NCBI GenBank assembly: GCA_035499415.1
Contig: DATJYV010000130.1
Coordinates: 1-41,863, forward strand
From: DATJYV01 sp035499415
Lineage (GTDB): Bacteria; Bacteroidota; Ignavibacteria; UBA10030
Length of the DNA: 41,863 bases
Reading direction: 5' to 3'
Shown: positions 1 through 7,606 of the stretch, piece after piece
How the letters are laid out: every line of letters starts with the position of its first letter
Numbering within the stretch: position 1 is the stretch's first letter
The notes under the pieces: model-generated
The model's database searches: none
Seen by the model: only the letters and a program-made list of their open reading frames with translations
What the model was told of the DNA's origin: nothing
Made by a program: the position numbers and the translations under genes

Positions 1-1
1 A

Positions 2-163
2 TTTCTCAGTAACAAAGCGGCCGAGCTGAGTTTTGGAGTGACCGACCTCCTCAACCAGAACAAGAGCGTGACGCGCACCGTCACCGACTCTTACATCGAG
101 GATGCGCAGAACCTCGTCCTTGGCCGGACTCTCATGCTGACGTTTACCTACACGCTCCGGTAG
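2..163 (+). CDS. C-terminal end of an outer-membrane beta-barrel / TonB-dependent receptor-like protein (5' truncated)
   Basis: An open frame runs in from the contig edge and ends at the TAG at 161-163, giving 53 residues. The peptide contains DLLNQNKSVTRT, then a tract with SYIED and ending LTFTYTLR. This is the usual last-strand pattern of large Bacteroidota outer-membrane barrels of the TonB-dependent-receptor type, in which a DLLNQN segment precedes a final strand rich in alternating hydrophobic residues. The plug and most of the barrel lie outside the window, so substrate and exact family cannot be told. The stop is followed by about 150 bp without a convincing gene. Confidence 0.7.
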   Translation, partial: FLSNKAAELSFGVTDLLNQNKSVTRTVTDSYIEDAQNLVLGRTLMLTFTYTLR

Positions 164-315
164 AAACACCCCCTGCACGCCCTTCCACACTCTCCGTATT
201 CCCTGCGCTGAGATCTTTCCGCGCTCCCCTCCGCGTGTCGATTCCTTGCGGAGTGTGGCTCTGAATGGTACCTTGATGTCCAATCCTGATTCCCTCCCAC
301 TTCACACAGCTCCCG

Positions 316-792
316 ATGGCCGAAGAAAACCTTGAGCGGATGATCAAACTTGCGGAGGAATTTTTCGACGTGAAAAACGACCCCGAGCAGATATCCGTGA
401 ATGAAGGGGTGATGGAACAGCTCGAGCGTCTGCACCCGTCGACGATGAACCAGAGGCGTGATGCGAAGGGTCCCTTTGCGTGGGTCCTGGTCATCCCGAC
501 GACGAGAAAATTAATGGAGGAATTTGTCGCCGGACGCCTCAGCGAGAAGGAGCTTCTCGCCCGGACGCCGCAGGGGGGTTCTTTCGAGGCGGTCTATCTC
601 TGTTCGGCGCTCGTTCTACCGGAGCATCGCGGGAAGGGACTGGCAACCGGGATGCTGGTGGAATCGATTCGTGCCATCTCGAGGGACCATCCGATCGCCG
701 CGCTGTGCAGTTGGGCGTTCAGCAAGGAAGGAGACGCTCTGTCAGAAAAGGTCGCGCGGCTGACGGCGCTCCCGCTCTTCAAGCGCGCGTAA
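316..792 (+). CDS. GNAT-like acetyltransferase domain protein (hypothetical)
   Basis: The product is 158 residues. Residues near 100-115 read ALVLPEHRGKGLATGML, which fits the acetyl-CoA pyrophosphate-binding motif A of GNAT acetyltransferases (Q/R-x-x-G-x-G/A after a beta strand). The N-terminal 60 residues are helical and charged and do not match the fold's usual start, so the domain is either divergent or the gene encodes a GNAT-like fold with another role. No Shine-Dalgarno sequence is evident before the ATG. It converges with the response regulator at 820. I cannot name a substrate. Confidence 0.6.
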   Translation: MAEENLERMIKLAEEFFDVKNDPEQISVNEGVMEQLERLHPSTMNQRRDAKGPFAWVLVIPTTRKLMEEFVAGRLSEKELLARTPQGGSFEAVYLCSALVLPEHRGKGLATGMLVESIRAISRDHPIAALCSWAFSKEGDALSEKVARLTALPLFKRA

Positions 793-819
793 GGGCGTGA
801 GGGCTGCGAGGATGTGAAC

Positions 820-1209
820 TTATTTGAAGATGGAGCCGGTGTAGTGACGGATTCGCGCCACAAGGTCCTTCCCGTCCACCGGTTTGATGAGTATCTCGTT
901 CGCGCCGCACTTACGTCCCTCCTCGCTATCGGCCTCTGAACGCAATCCGGTCACAATGATAATCGGAGTTTTTTTCGTGTGCTCCAGCTTTCGCAGCTCC
1001 CGGCAGACTGCAAATCCGTTGAGCTTGGGCATCACGACGTCGAGAAGAATGATGTCTGGAGTGACCGCTTTCGCCTTTTCCAGAGCTTCCGCTCCGTCCG
1101 AAGCAGTCTCCACGTCGTATCCCGCATTGGTGACCCAGCGCTTCATCATCACCTGAACCACATCCGTGTCTTCGACGACGAGAACTCTCTTTCGTTTGTC
1201 TTCCGGCAT
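820..1209 (-). CDS. Single-domain response regulator (CheY-like receiver)
   Basis: The product is 129 residues and is a receiver domain only. The acidic pair E13/D14, the phosphoacceptor D57 in LLDVVMP, T87 in VTG and K109 in IKP are all present and correctly spaced. I chose the ATG at 1207-1209 because GGAGA lies just upstream of it; the frame stays open further upstream to 1353, but that extension has no receiver-like sequence. There is no output domain, so it must act by protein contact, as CheY or phosphorelay receivers do. No histidine kinase is adjacent, so its partner is unknown. Confidence 0.88.
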   Translation of the reverse strand: MPEDKRKRVLVVEDTDVVQVMMKRWVTNAGYDVETASDGAEALEKAKAVTPDIILLDVVMPKLNGFAVCRELRKLEHTKKTPIIIVTGLRSEADSEEGRKCGANEILIKPVDGKDLVARIRHYTGSIFK

Positions 1210-1411
1210 AAAGTCTCCTCTTCCGGCTAATGTGCTTGTTGAAACGTACCAAAGCATCAAGCGAAAATCAACGGACGAATCCGGAGGGAGGGCACACGGG
1301 AGAATGTAGATTCCCAACCGCGGGAATCTCGAACATGATGGGCGCGCCGTCATGGGGAAAGGTGAATCGGCGGCTAGTCACACCGGGTCCGGAATGAGAC
1401 GCAAATCTTGA

Positions 1412-2539
1412 CTATCCCCATCGATCCACTGTCTCTCTGAGAAGGAGAATATTCCCTGCCGCGACGGCGGGTGCGATCGAGCATGCAGTGCTCAAAATGA
1501 ATCCATCGTGCGCCTTCCCCGTTTGCAGCCGCTTGCTGACATCATGGACAATCTGGTCCCGGCTCCCCCGCAACAGAATGTTCACGGAATCGATATTTCC
1601 CTTGATGAACGCCTTGCCCCCGAGAACTCCGAACGCCTCGGCCAAGTCCACATTGCCCAGCGGAGGGGGGTCGAGGCATTCGAGGCCGCTCGTTCCGCTT
1701 TCCAGCATCAATTCCAGCCGGTCTCCGATGGAGCCGCAGGTGTGAAGGTAGATGTGGACTCCCTCTGCCCGCACGGCCTTGACGATCTGGCGCTCGTAGG
1801 GAAGGACGAATGTCGAGTAGAACGAGGGCGAGATAAAGCTTGACCCGGCAAACGGCGACGATACCTTGATGGCATCCACTCCCGTGCGGCACATCTCGAC
1901 CGCGAGCCGGCGTACGAGGCCGGTGAAATGCTGAAGAACCTTCCCGCACTTGTCGGCGTCATCAACCATTGCCATCAACCCCTCCTGGTATCCGAAGAGG
2001 TCCAGAAAATAATCGAACGGCGAAGTAATCTCGCCGTGTATGGAGTATTCTCCGCCGGCCCGATGGACGATGTCTTCGATTACATTGAACATGTGTCTCG
2101 CATTCAGGTCAAAATGGAGGCCGCCCGAGACCGGTATGTATTTGAGATCCTGCGGCAGTTCATCGGGAGAAAAAGAGGAAACCGCGGGAGGCGGCGTTGC
2201 CCTTGCGGGGATGAATCGGGGAAGGTCGTTGAAGAAGCAAAGCGTGACATCTCCGTTTTTCCAGAGCACCTCCTCGCCCTCGGCTCTCATCCGGCGGGAC
2301 TGTACATTCCTGCGCCAATCGGGATCGTGTCCGTGGAGACTGATGAGAATGCCGTCGAATCCATACCGCGACCGCATTTCGATCAGCCCGTCGGCAAAGA
2401 TATGGCGATCGAACCAGAATTCGGCCGGCGATATTTTGAGTTGCAGAAGCATGTGACCGATGCTCATCTGGCACATGAGCGGAACGCGGTCTGTGGGCCG
2501 GAGGTTCATGGCGGCCGCAACCCGTTCTTTCGGGGTCAC
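1412..2539 (-). CDS. Uroporphyrinogen decarboxylase / MtaA-type methyltransferase family protein
   Basis: The product is 375 residues with an N-terminal TPKERV(A)AAMNLRPTDRVP start, typical of the URO-D superfamily. HTCG at residues 266-269 and Cys353 in STACSI make the H-x-C…C zinc set found in MtaA/CmuA-type corrinoid methyltransferases rather than in true HemE. Family knowledge therefore points to methyl transfer to or from a corrinoid or thiol. No corrinoid-binding protein gene or MtaB/MtaC-like partner is nearby, so the substrate is unknown. It reads away from the tRNA region, with a 108-bp palindrome about 60 bp upstream of its start. Confidence 0.85.
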   Translation of the reverse strand: MTPKERVAAAMNLRPTDRVPLMCQMSIGHMLLQLKISPAEFWFDRHIFADGLIEMRSRYGFDGILISLHGHDPDWRRNVQSRRMRAEGEEVLWKNGDVTLCFFNDLPRFIPARATPPPAVSSFSPDELPQDLKYIPVSGGLHFDLNARHMFNVIEDIVHRAGGEYSIHGEITSPFDYFLDLFGYQEGLMAMVDDADKCGKVLQHFTGLVRRLAVEMCRTGVDAIKVSSPFAGSSFISPSFYSTFVLPYERQIVKAVRAEGVHIYLHTCGSIGDRLELMLESGTSGLECLDPPPLGNVDLAEAFGVLGGKAFIKGNIDSVNILLRGSRDQIVHDVSKRLQTGKAHDGFILSTACSIAPAVAAGNILLLRETVDRWG

Positions 2540-2602
2540 GATTGGCTATCCCCGGCTGGTGGTTGGGTGATTCGCGACATCGAAGGAGAGAAGAAAGTAG
2601 TA

Positions 2603-2710
2603 GAAGCTATCTCAAAAACCGAGATCGCATCATCCTGAACTTGCCTGCCCCGTAAAGAAGCACGGGGAGGGAAAGTTCAGCATGACGGTAGCCATTTGTG
2701 AGACAGCTTC
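2603..2710. repeat. Long imperfect palindrome (MITE- or REP-like) with nested hairpins
   Basis: The left arm starting GAAGCT at 2603 and the right arm ending AGCTTC at 2710 pair along almost their whole length. Matching blocks are GAAGCT-x-TCTCA-x-AAA (outer), TCAT-x-CTGAACTT (2635-2642 with 2673-2680) and CCCCGT/ACGGGG (2648-2653 with 2662-2667) around an 8-nt loop. The CTGAACTT block resembles a dispersed CTGAACTT…AAGTTCAG repeat I have seen in Bacteroidota genomes. It lies in a gene-free stretch upstream of the URO-D-like gene. Confidence 0.75.
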
Positions 2711-2758
2711 CAGTCAGAATCCGAATGATGAAAATGTTGCTGCCTTCCAAAACAGTGA

Positions 2759-2777
2759 ATCCCGCTCTCCGCGGGAT
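2759..2777. repeat. Perfect 7-bp hairpin, possible terminator or small palindromic repeat
   Basis: ATCCCGC and GCGGGAT flank a 5-nt loop. On the plus strand a run of six T follows at 2784-2789, but no plus-strand gene lies upstream. On the minus strand it sits about 45 bp past the tRNA end, where it could stop tRNA transcription, although the T-run on that side is weak. It is either a terminator or another short palindromic repeat like the one at 2603-2710. Confidence 0.45.
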
Positions 2778-2820
2778 CCAAAGTTTTTTCTTCCGATTTT
2801 CCAATGACCCCATCCATTTG

Positions 2821-2894
2821 TAGCGGGGGAGGGATTCGAACCCACGACCTACGGATTATGATTCCGACGCTCTAACCGACTGAGCTACCCCGCC
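2821..2894 (-). tRNA. tRNA-Met (anticodon CAU), elongator type
   Basis: The minus strand folds as a 74-nt cloverleaf. The acceptor stem is GGCGGGG paired with CCCCGCT, with a G-U first pair and A73. The D arm contains AGCTCAGTCGGTTAGAGC. The anticodon loop is ATCATAA, giving CAU, and the T loop is TTCGAAT. No CCA is encoded. The 27-43 pair and one T-stem pair are U-U mismatches as read. CAU could also mean tRNA-Ile2, where the C is modified to lysidine, but the acceptor start and TCGGA anticodon stem fit elongator Met. The first pair is not the C-A mismatch of initiator tRNA. Confidence 0.92.
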
Positions 2895-2967
2895 GTAACA
2901 AGGAAAAAGGAAAAATGAAAAATGAAAATGGTTGAGACCTCTGATCGTTCGACCTCCCTTCAATTTT

Positions 2968-3189
2968 GAACCCACGACCGAAGCCCGCCCGCCGCAATTC
3001 CGATGCTCTTTCGGGGCGCAGGCATGGCGTGCCCGCCGTTTGCCGGCGGAGATCATGATTCCGACTTGTCCTAATTCACGGGACGCTCTCACCGACTGCC
3101 TGTCCCTGCCTGCATGCCAGAACTCCTGCCTACACTTCGCTTCGGCAGACAAGCGCCGTGCTTCACCTTTCGGCGGAAGCTACCCCGCC
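2968..3189 (-). pseudogene. tRNA-Met-like copy broken into four blocks by short insertions
   Basis: Four blocks match the intact tRNA at 2821-2894 in the same order and strand. They are 2968-2979 (12/12, T-stem side and variable loop), 3051-3065 (anticodon arm, keeping CAU), 3084-3098 (14/15, D arm) and 3178-3189 (12/12, acceptor 5' strand). Between them lie 71, 18 and 79 nt of unrelated sequence containing small hairpins such as CCGCCG…CGGCGG (about 3034-3049) and GC-rich TGCCTG/GGCAG motifs. The 3' acceptor strand is not recognisable. A further piece at 2997-3009 matches 12/13 of the anticodon/D-arm junction. It cannot fold as a normal tRNA, so I call it a pseudogene. Confidence 0.75.
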
Positions 3190-3267
3190 AGCAAATTGTG
3201 GAAGGATGAATTTCGAACGCGGAATGTGAAAGAACTCGAACGAACGATTTGAGACGAAAGACAAAAC

Positions 3268-3290
3268 AATTGACCTGTGACCGGTCAATT
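3268..3290. promoter_or_regulatory. Inverted repeat upstream of moeA (possible operator)
   Basis: AATTGACC at 3268-3275 and GGTCAATT at 3283-3290 form a perfect 8-bp inverted repeat with a 7-bp spacer, and the right half also contains the 10-bp palindrome TGACCGGTCA. The length and symmetry fit the site of a dimeric regulator. It lies about 80 bp upstream of the proposed moeA promoter, so regulation of either direction is possible. No regulator gene is adjacent. Confidence 0.4.
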
Positions 3291-3352
3291 TCCACCGTGG
3301 CGAACAATGAAATTAGCCGAAACTCGTCGTAAATGCAAGGCGGAGTCGTTTC

Positions 3353-3381
3353 TTGCTTTTCGGAATCGTCATGAATATATT
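3353..3381 (+). promoter_or_regulatory. Putative promoter of the moeA operon
   Basis: TTGCTT (3353-3358) and TATATT (3376-3381) are separated by 17 bp. The -10 hexamer is the same as that of the proposed promoter at 15085. The ATG of moeA follows about 40 bp downstream. The -35 box is weak, so this is a suggestion only. Confidence 0.4.
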
Positions 3382-3420
3382 GCCCGTGATCAGATTCTCT
3401 GACCAATCGATTTTTTCACC

Positions 3421-4644
3421 ATGACCTCCGCGGAGCAAGCGCGATCAACGATTCTCGAACGAGTTCGACCCGTTGCGGACGAATCCGTTCCTCTTGCTCA
3501 GGCATATCATCGCGTCATCGCAAAGGACATCGTTTCGGACATCGACATTCCCCCGTTCAATTCCGCTTCCATGGACGGATTCGCCGTCCGGTCGGAGGAC
3601 ACGCGCTCGGCTTCACCCGGGCTGCCTTCAGCGCTCGCGCTCACCGAAGAGATCGCCGCGGGCGATCACGCGGATATGCGCCTCAATCCCGGCTCGACTG
3701 CACGCATTATGACCGGTGCACCGATTCCGGAAGGAGCGGATGCCGTTGTTGAACAGGAGCTCACCGTGACGAAGAACGGCACTGTCGAAGTTCAGGCCCC
3801 GGTCTCATCAGGCCGTAACTTTCGCAAGCGCGGTGAGGACATTCGGGCCGGAAGCACGGTCATCCAACGCGGCGCGCTGATTCGACCGGCGCACCTGGGC
3901 GTGCTCGCTTCCCTCGGGGTCAAATCGGTCGCGGTCCACCGAAGGCCGCAGGTAGCATTTTTGACGACCGGCAATGAGCTCGTCGAGGTGACCGACGGCA
4001 TTGAAGGGGGGAAGATTCGGAACAGCAACGCGTATGCACTCCTCGGCCTGATTCGCGAAGCGGGGGCGGAACCGTTCGACAAAGGGATCGCGCGCGATAC
4101 GAAAGACGACCTGCGCCGGAAGCTTGCGGAAAGTTCCGCGTTCGATGCGATGATCACGTCGGGAGGAGTCTCCGTCGGCAAGTATGATCTGGTCCTTGAG
4201 ATGCTCAGGGAACTCGGAGTCGAGATCGTCTTCTGGAAAGTAAATATCAAACCCGGAATGCCGTTTGCATTCGCCGTCTGGTGCCGGGAGAGCAGGGAGA
4301 TTCCGGTTTTTTGTCTCCCGGGGAATCCTGTTTCAACGATGGTCACCTTCCTGCAATTCGTCCGGCCGGCGCTGAAGAAGATGATGGGCGTGCGGGGGCC
4401 AGAAAAACCGGTGCCCCTCAGGGCAGTGCTCGAACACCCGATCACGAAATCCGACGGCAAGCGTCACTGGAGCCGGGGATTTGTTCGCAGCGACAACGGG
4501 GTCCTGAAGGTTCGCACGACCCGCTCGCAATCATCCGGCGTCCTCACCTCTCTCGTCGAGGCAAATTGCCTCGTCACCATTCCCGAAGATGCCCGGGAGC
4601 TTCGCGAGGGGGATGAAGTTGAAGTGGAATTATTATACCTTTAA
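3421..4644 (+). CDS. moeA: Molybdopterin molybdenumtransferase MoeA
   Basis: The product is 407 residues, the usual length for MoeA. MoeA inserts molybdate into adenylated molybdopterin in the last step of molybdenum cofactor synthesis. Recognisable motifs in order are FNSASMDGFAVR near the N-terminus, MTGAPIPEGADAVV, then the MPT-binding fold with TGNEL, SGGVSVGKYD and CLPGNPVS, and the C-terminal beta-barrel domain. It opens the Moco cluster, with moaD three bases after its stop. No clear Shine-Dalgarno sequence precedes the ATG. A proposed promoter lies just upstream. Confidence 0.95.
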   Translation: MTSAEQARSTILERVRPVADESVPLAQAYHRVIAKDIVSDIDIPPFNSASMDGFAVRSEDTRSASPGLPSALALTEEIAAGDHADMRLNPGSTARIMTGAPIPEGADAVVEQELTVTKNGTVEVQAPVSSGRNFRKRGEDIRAGSTVIQRGALIRPAHLGVLASLGVKSVAVHRRPQVAFLTTGNELVEVTDGIEGGKIRNSNAYALLGLIREAGAEPFDKGIARDTKDDLRRKLAESSAFDAMITSGGVSVGKYDLVLEMLRELGVEIVFWKVNIKPGMPFAFAVWCRESREIPVFCLPGNPVSTMVTFLQFVRPALKKMMGVRGPEKPVPLRAVLEHPITKSDGKRHWSRGFVRSDNGVLKVRTTRSQSSGVLTSLVEANCLVTIPEDARELREGDEVEVELLYL

Positions 4645-4647
4645 AAC

Positions 4648-4893
4648 GTGCGCATCCATCTCCTTTTTTTTGCCTCCGCATACGACCTGGCAGGAGTCCG
4701 GGAGGCGACCGCGGAGCTCGCTGCCGGAGCAAGGACCGGCGCGGTTCGCACACATCTTAAATCCCTCGACCCGCGATTTGCGGATTGGGGTGATCGGATG
4801 CGATTTGCGGTGAACCGGGAGTACGTGTTGGACGACCAGGCTCTGCACGACGGAGACGAGGTCGCGGTCATTCCGCCGGTGAGCGGCGGGTAA
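4648..4893 (+). CDS. moaD: Molybdopterin synthase small subunit MoaD
   Basis: The product is 81 residues starting at GTG 4648. It has the ubiquitin-like beta-grasp layout: the N-terminal strand RIHLLFFASAYDLAG, the late segment LHDGDEVAVIPPVSGG, and the obligatory C-terminal Gly-Gly that carries the thiocarboxylate sulfur into molybdopterin. It sits between moeA and moaE, its partner in molybdopterin synthase. No MoeB-like activating enzyme is encoded in the window, so adenylation of the Gly-Gly end must be done by a protein encoded elsewhere. Confidence 0.93.
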   Translation: MRIHLLFFASAYDLAGVREATAELAAGARTGAVRTHLKSLDPRFADWGDRMRFAVNREYVLDDQALHDGDEVAVIPPVSGG

Positions 4894-4902
4894 CGAAAAT
4901 CC

Positions 4903-5334
4903 ATGGTCCACATCACCGATAAGAAAATTGTCATCGACGACCTTCTGGCAGAGGTCGGCACCGCCGCGTCCGGCGCCCTCAATATCTTCGTCGGTACGAC
5001 GCGCAACCGCTCGGGGGAACGATCCGTCCTTTGGCTTGAGTATGAAGCGTACGTTCCGATGGCATTGAAGAAGATGGAAGAGATCGAGGTCGAAGCGCGA
5101 AGCCGCTGGCCCGTCCAGAACATCACTGTGGTCCACCGCGTCGGCAAGGTGGACATTGGAGAAGCGAGCGTCGTGATCGCCGTTTCATCCGCGCACCGCG
5201 ATGAATCATTCAAAGCGTGCCGGTTCATCATCGACCAATTGAAGGAGAACGTTCCGATTTGGAAGAAGGAACATTACGCGGACGGGTCGTCCGAGTGGTC
5301 GATGCACCAGCATGAACAACCGGTGCAGGCATGA
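4903..5334 (+). CDS. moaE: Molybdopterin synthase catalytic subunit MoaE
   Basis: The product is 143 residues. It converts cyclic pyranopterin monophosphate into molybdopterin using the MoaD thiocarboxylate. Family marks include GALNIFVGTTRNRSG near residues 28-42, VVHRVGKVDIGEASVVIAVSSAHR, and the C-terminal lysine-rich IWKKEHY segment that supplies the active-site lysines. The start is the ATG at 4903. Its stop overlaps the moaA start (ATGA at 5331-5334), which suggests translational coupling. Confidence 0.95.
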   Translation: MVHITDKKIVIDDLLAEVGTAASGALNIFVGTTRNRSGERSVLWLEYEAYVPMALKKMEEIEVEARSRWPVQNITVVHRVGKVDIGEASVVIAVSSAHRDESFKACRFIIDQLKENVPIWKKEHYADGSSEWSMHQHEQPVQA

Positions 5335-6350
5335 GCACGATGGTGAGACCGGACGGCATAACGGAGCTGCGCGATTCGTTCGGGCGGGTGGTGAACAATC
5401 TCCGCATCTCCGTCACCGACCGCTGCAACTTTCGATGCCGCTACTGCATGCCCGAGGAAGGGATGCAGTGGATGAACAAGTCCGAGCTCCTGACGTTCGA
5501 GGAGCTGGCTCGTTTCGTCCAACTTTGTACCCGGCTCGGAATTTCCAAGATTCGGTTGACGGGGGGAGAGCCGCTCATGCGAAAAGAGCTCCACCTCCTC
5601 GTGGAAAAAATTTCGCGGATAGAAGGAATCAAAGACCTTGGGTTGACGACCAACGGGTACTTTCTTGCAGAACAGGCGATACCGCTCTTCAAGGCGGGGC
5701 TTCGACGGCTGAACATCAGTCTCGACTCGCTCGACGCGGCCAAGTTCAACTCGATGACCCGACGAAATTACTACGGACGGGTGTGGGAAGGGATCGAAGC
5801 AGCGGAAGCGATCGGTTTCGCTCCGCTGAAACTCAACGTCGTCCTCATTCGCGGAATCAACGACGACGAGATCCCGCGGTTCGCAACGCTCGTCCGGACG
5901 AAGCCGTTCATTGTGAGGTTCATCGAATTCATGCCGATCGGATCCCACGATGAATGGACGATTGAAAAAGTCGTGCCGACCCACGAAATCGTCGAGACCA
6001 TGGAACGCAGCACGGGCAGAAAACTCACACCGGTCGGGAAAAGAGGACATCAGCCCGCAGACCGGTATGTCTTCGACGACGGTGTCGGCGAGGTGGGGTT
6101 TATCAGCTCCGTCAGCGAGCCGTTCTGCGACCATTGCAACCGCATCCGGATCACGGCCGACGGCAAGCTCCGCACCTGCCTTTTCTCGCTCGTGGAGACC
6201 GACCTGAAGGCGCTCATGCGCGGCGGGGCGGGCGATGATGAGATCTGCGACGCAGTCGTGCAGGCGGTGCGGAAAAAGGAAGAAGGGCATCGGATCAACC
6301 GTCCGGAATTCGTCCGGCCGGCGCGAACAATGTCACAAATCGGAGGCTAG
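5331..6350 (+). CDS. moaA: GTP 3',8-cyclase MoaA (radical SAM)
   Basis: The product is 339 residues. MoaA carries out the first Moco step, radical rearrangement of GTP. It has the radical-SAM cluster CNFRCRYC (CxxxCxxC) near residue 31, a GGEP motif in LTGGEPLMR, the second 4Fe-4S cluster in CDHCNRIR…LRTC, and the C-terminal Gly-Gly tail that MoaA needs for activity. MoaC, which normally acts next, is not encoded in this window, nor are MobA or MoaB/Mog. The start overlaps the moaE stop. Confidence 0.96.
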   Translation: MSTMVRPDGITELRDSFGRVVNNLRISVTDRCNFRCRYCMPEEGMQWMNKSELLTFEELARFVQLCTRLGISKIRLTGGEPLMRKELHLLVEKISRIEGIKDLGLTTNGYFLAEQAIPLFKAGLRRLNISLDSLDAAKFNSMTRRNYYGRVWEGIEAAEAIGFAPLKLNVVLIRGINDDEIPRFATLVRTKPFIVRFIEFMPIGSHDEWTIEKVVPTHEIVETMERSTGRKLTPVGKRGHQPADRYVFDDGVGEVGFISSVSEPFCDHCNRIRITADGKLRTCLFSLVETDLKALMRGGAGDDEICDAVVQAVRKKEEGHRINRPEFVRPARTMSQIGG

Positions 6351-6351
6351 C

Positions 6352-6882
6352 GTGAATCGATTCATTCTCCTTGTGCTGGTCGGGTTATGCGCGTGCGGGC
6401 AGAGCCAAAAGAATGCCGGGTATAACGAGGCGGCGCAAGACGAAAAACAGATCCGGGCGGAGATCGCAGATTTTCATGCGGCGCTCCAACGACTCTATTC
6501 CGGCGCCCGCCTCGACAGCGACAGCCTCATGGACGCCTACTTCGACCACGATGTGTACTACGTGACCTACTGGGGAACTTCCGAGCCGATCGATTCGACC
6601 AAGGCGCGATTGCGAAGAGCGCTGCCGCACATCAAGAACTATGAGAATCGCCTCGAAGCAATGAACGCGAAAGTCTACGCCGACGGCGGTTACGTCTTTT
6701 TCATCCTCCGACAGAAGTACGAATTGAACGGTCACCTCATGGACGAGTACCTGCCGACAACATGGGTCATGGAGCGGAAAGAAGGATTTTGGAAGGTCGT
6801 CCATGCCCAGCGATCCGCGGATCTCCAGACGATCCAGCAGCTCATGCAGGCGGCAAGCGCGCAGGGAGGGAGCTCGAAGTAG
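6352..6882 (+). CDS. Lipoprotein with NTF2/SnoaL-like domain
   Basis: I place the start at GTG 6352, one base after the moaA stop, because it gives a classic lipoprotein signal with Cys15 (GLCAC) as the lipidated residue. The frame remains open further upstream inside moaA, but without meaning. The mature part, about 160 residues, has a helix rich in charged residues followed by alternating strands (VYYVTYWG, GYVFFILRQKYEL, TWVMERKEGFWKVVHAQRS). That pattern fits the SnoaL/DUF4440 NTF2-like fold used for small-molecule binding. Function is unknown. Its place between moaA and a molybdoenzyme may be operon convenience rather than a shared role. Confidence 0.72.
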   Translation: MNRFILLVLVGLCACGQSQKNAGYNEAAQDEKQIRAEIADFHAALQRLYSGARLDSDSLMDAYFDHDVYYVTYWGTSEPIDSTKARLRRALPHIKNYENRLEAMNAKVYADGGYVFFILRQKYELNGHLMDEYLPTTWVMERKEGFWKVVHAQRSADLQTIQQLMQAASAQGGSSK

Positions 6883-7000
6883 ATTCAACTGCCGGAGAAA
6901 GCCGCTTCCTGCGTGTGCTGCAAGCCACATATGCCCAATTCCCCAAAAGTTAGCTTCCATCACGGGTACATACTCGAACCGTCCAGCACCGGATTGTCCG

Positions 7001-7606
7001 ATGGCGCTGTTTGAAAAAAAGCGGGCGTCGGTCGAGGGTGCCAATTACTTTGGCAAGCCGAATCTTCCCCCCGGCCAGTACAAGACGGAAAAATTCCCGG
7101 TACTTACCTACGGCGAGACGCCGTCCGTCTCCGTCAAAGACTGGCAGCTGAAGGTCTGGGGGCTTGTCGAGGAGAAAACGTGGACGTGGGAGCAATTCAT
7201 GGAACTCCCCCAAACTCTCCTGAAGGCGGATTTCCATTGCGTTACTCATTGGAGCCGGTTTGGCGACACGTGGCAGGGGGTGATGTTCAGAGATTTCGCC
7301 CAGCAAATTAAATTGAACGCCGAGGCGAGGTTCGTCCTCCAGCATGCCTACGGGGGTTACACGACAAACCTCCCGCTGCAATGGATGATGGAGGAGGACG
7401 TGATGTTTGTGCACACGGTCAACGGCCGGCCGCTGGAGCCCGAACACGGGGGCCCGATGCGAATCTTCACGCCGCGGCGATACGCGTGGAAGGGGGCCAA
7501 ATGGATTCGTGGATTGGAATTTCTGGCGAAGGACAAACCCGGCTTCTGGGAGGTCAACGGATACAGCAACAGCGCCGACCCGTGGAAGGAAGAACGATTT
7601 TGGTGA
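7001..7606 (+). CDS. Sulfite-oxidase-like molybdopterin oxidoreductase (soluble, YuiH-type)
   Basis: The product is 201 residues from ATG 7001. It matches the short molybdopterin-binding family related to sulfite oxidase and MsrP. Cys80 in FHCVTHWS is the expected molybdenum-ligating cysteine, and GGYTTNLPL and GPMRIFTPRRYAWKGAKW are conserved cofactor-binding segments. There is no signal peptide or Tat motif, so it is probably cytoplasmic, unlike exported MsrP. Family members often lack a known substrate. It lies about 650 bp after moaA in the same direction and is the obvious local user of the cofactor. Its stop overlaps the next gene's GTG. Confidence 0.88.
   Translation: MALFEKKRASVEGANYFGKPNLPPGQYKTEKFPVLTYGETPSVSVKDWQLKVWGLVEEKTWTWEQFMELPQTLLKADFHCVTHWSRFGDTWQGVMFRDFAQQIKLNAEARFVLQHAYGGYTTNLPLQWMMEEDVMFVHTVNGRPLEPEHGGPMRIFTPRRYAWKGAKWIRGLEFLAKDKPGFWEVNGYSNSADPWKEERFW

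Noticed and set aside
1928..2638. Plus-strand open frame of 236 codons across the URO-D-like gene
   Set aside because: It is a shadow of the real minus-strand gene at 1412-2539, with no recognisable protein features.
2968..3189. Functional intron-containing or split tRNA
   Set aside because: The 3' acceptor strand is lost, there are three inserts at unusual places, and an intact copy is adjacent; a broken copy is simpler.
2856..3252. Short open frames on both strands through the tRNA region
   Set aside because: They cross the intact tRNA and the tRNA fragments and have no ribosome site or protein-like composition.
5274..6290. Minus-strand frame of 338 codons opposite moaA
   Set aside because: High-GC antisense shadow; the His/Arg/Asp-rich composition is typical of the complement of a real gene, and moaA is certain.
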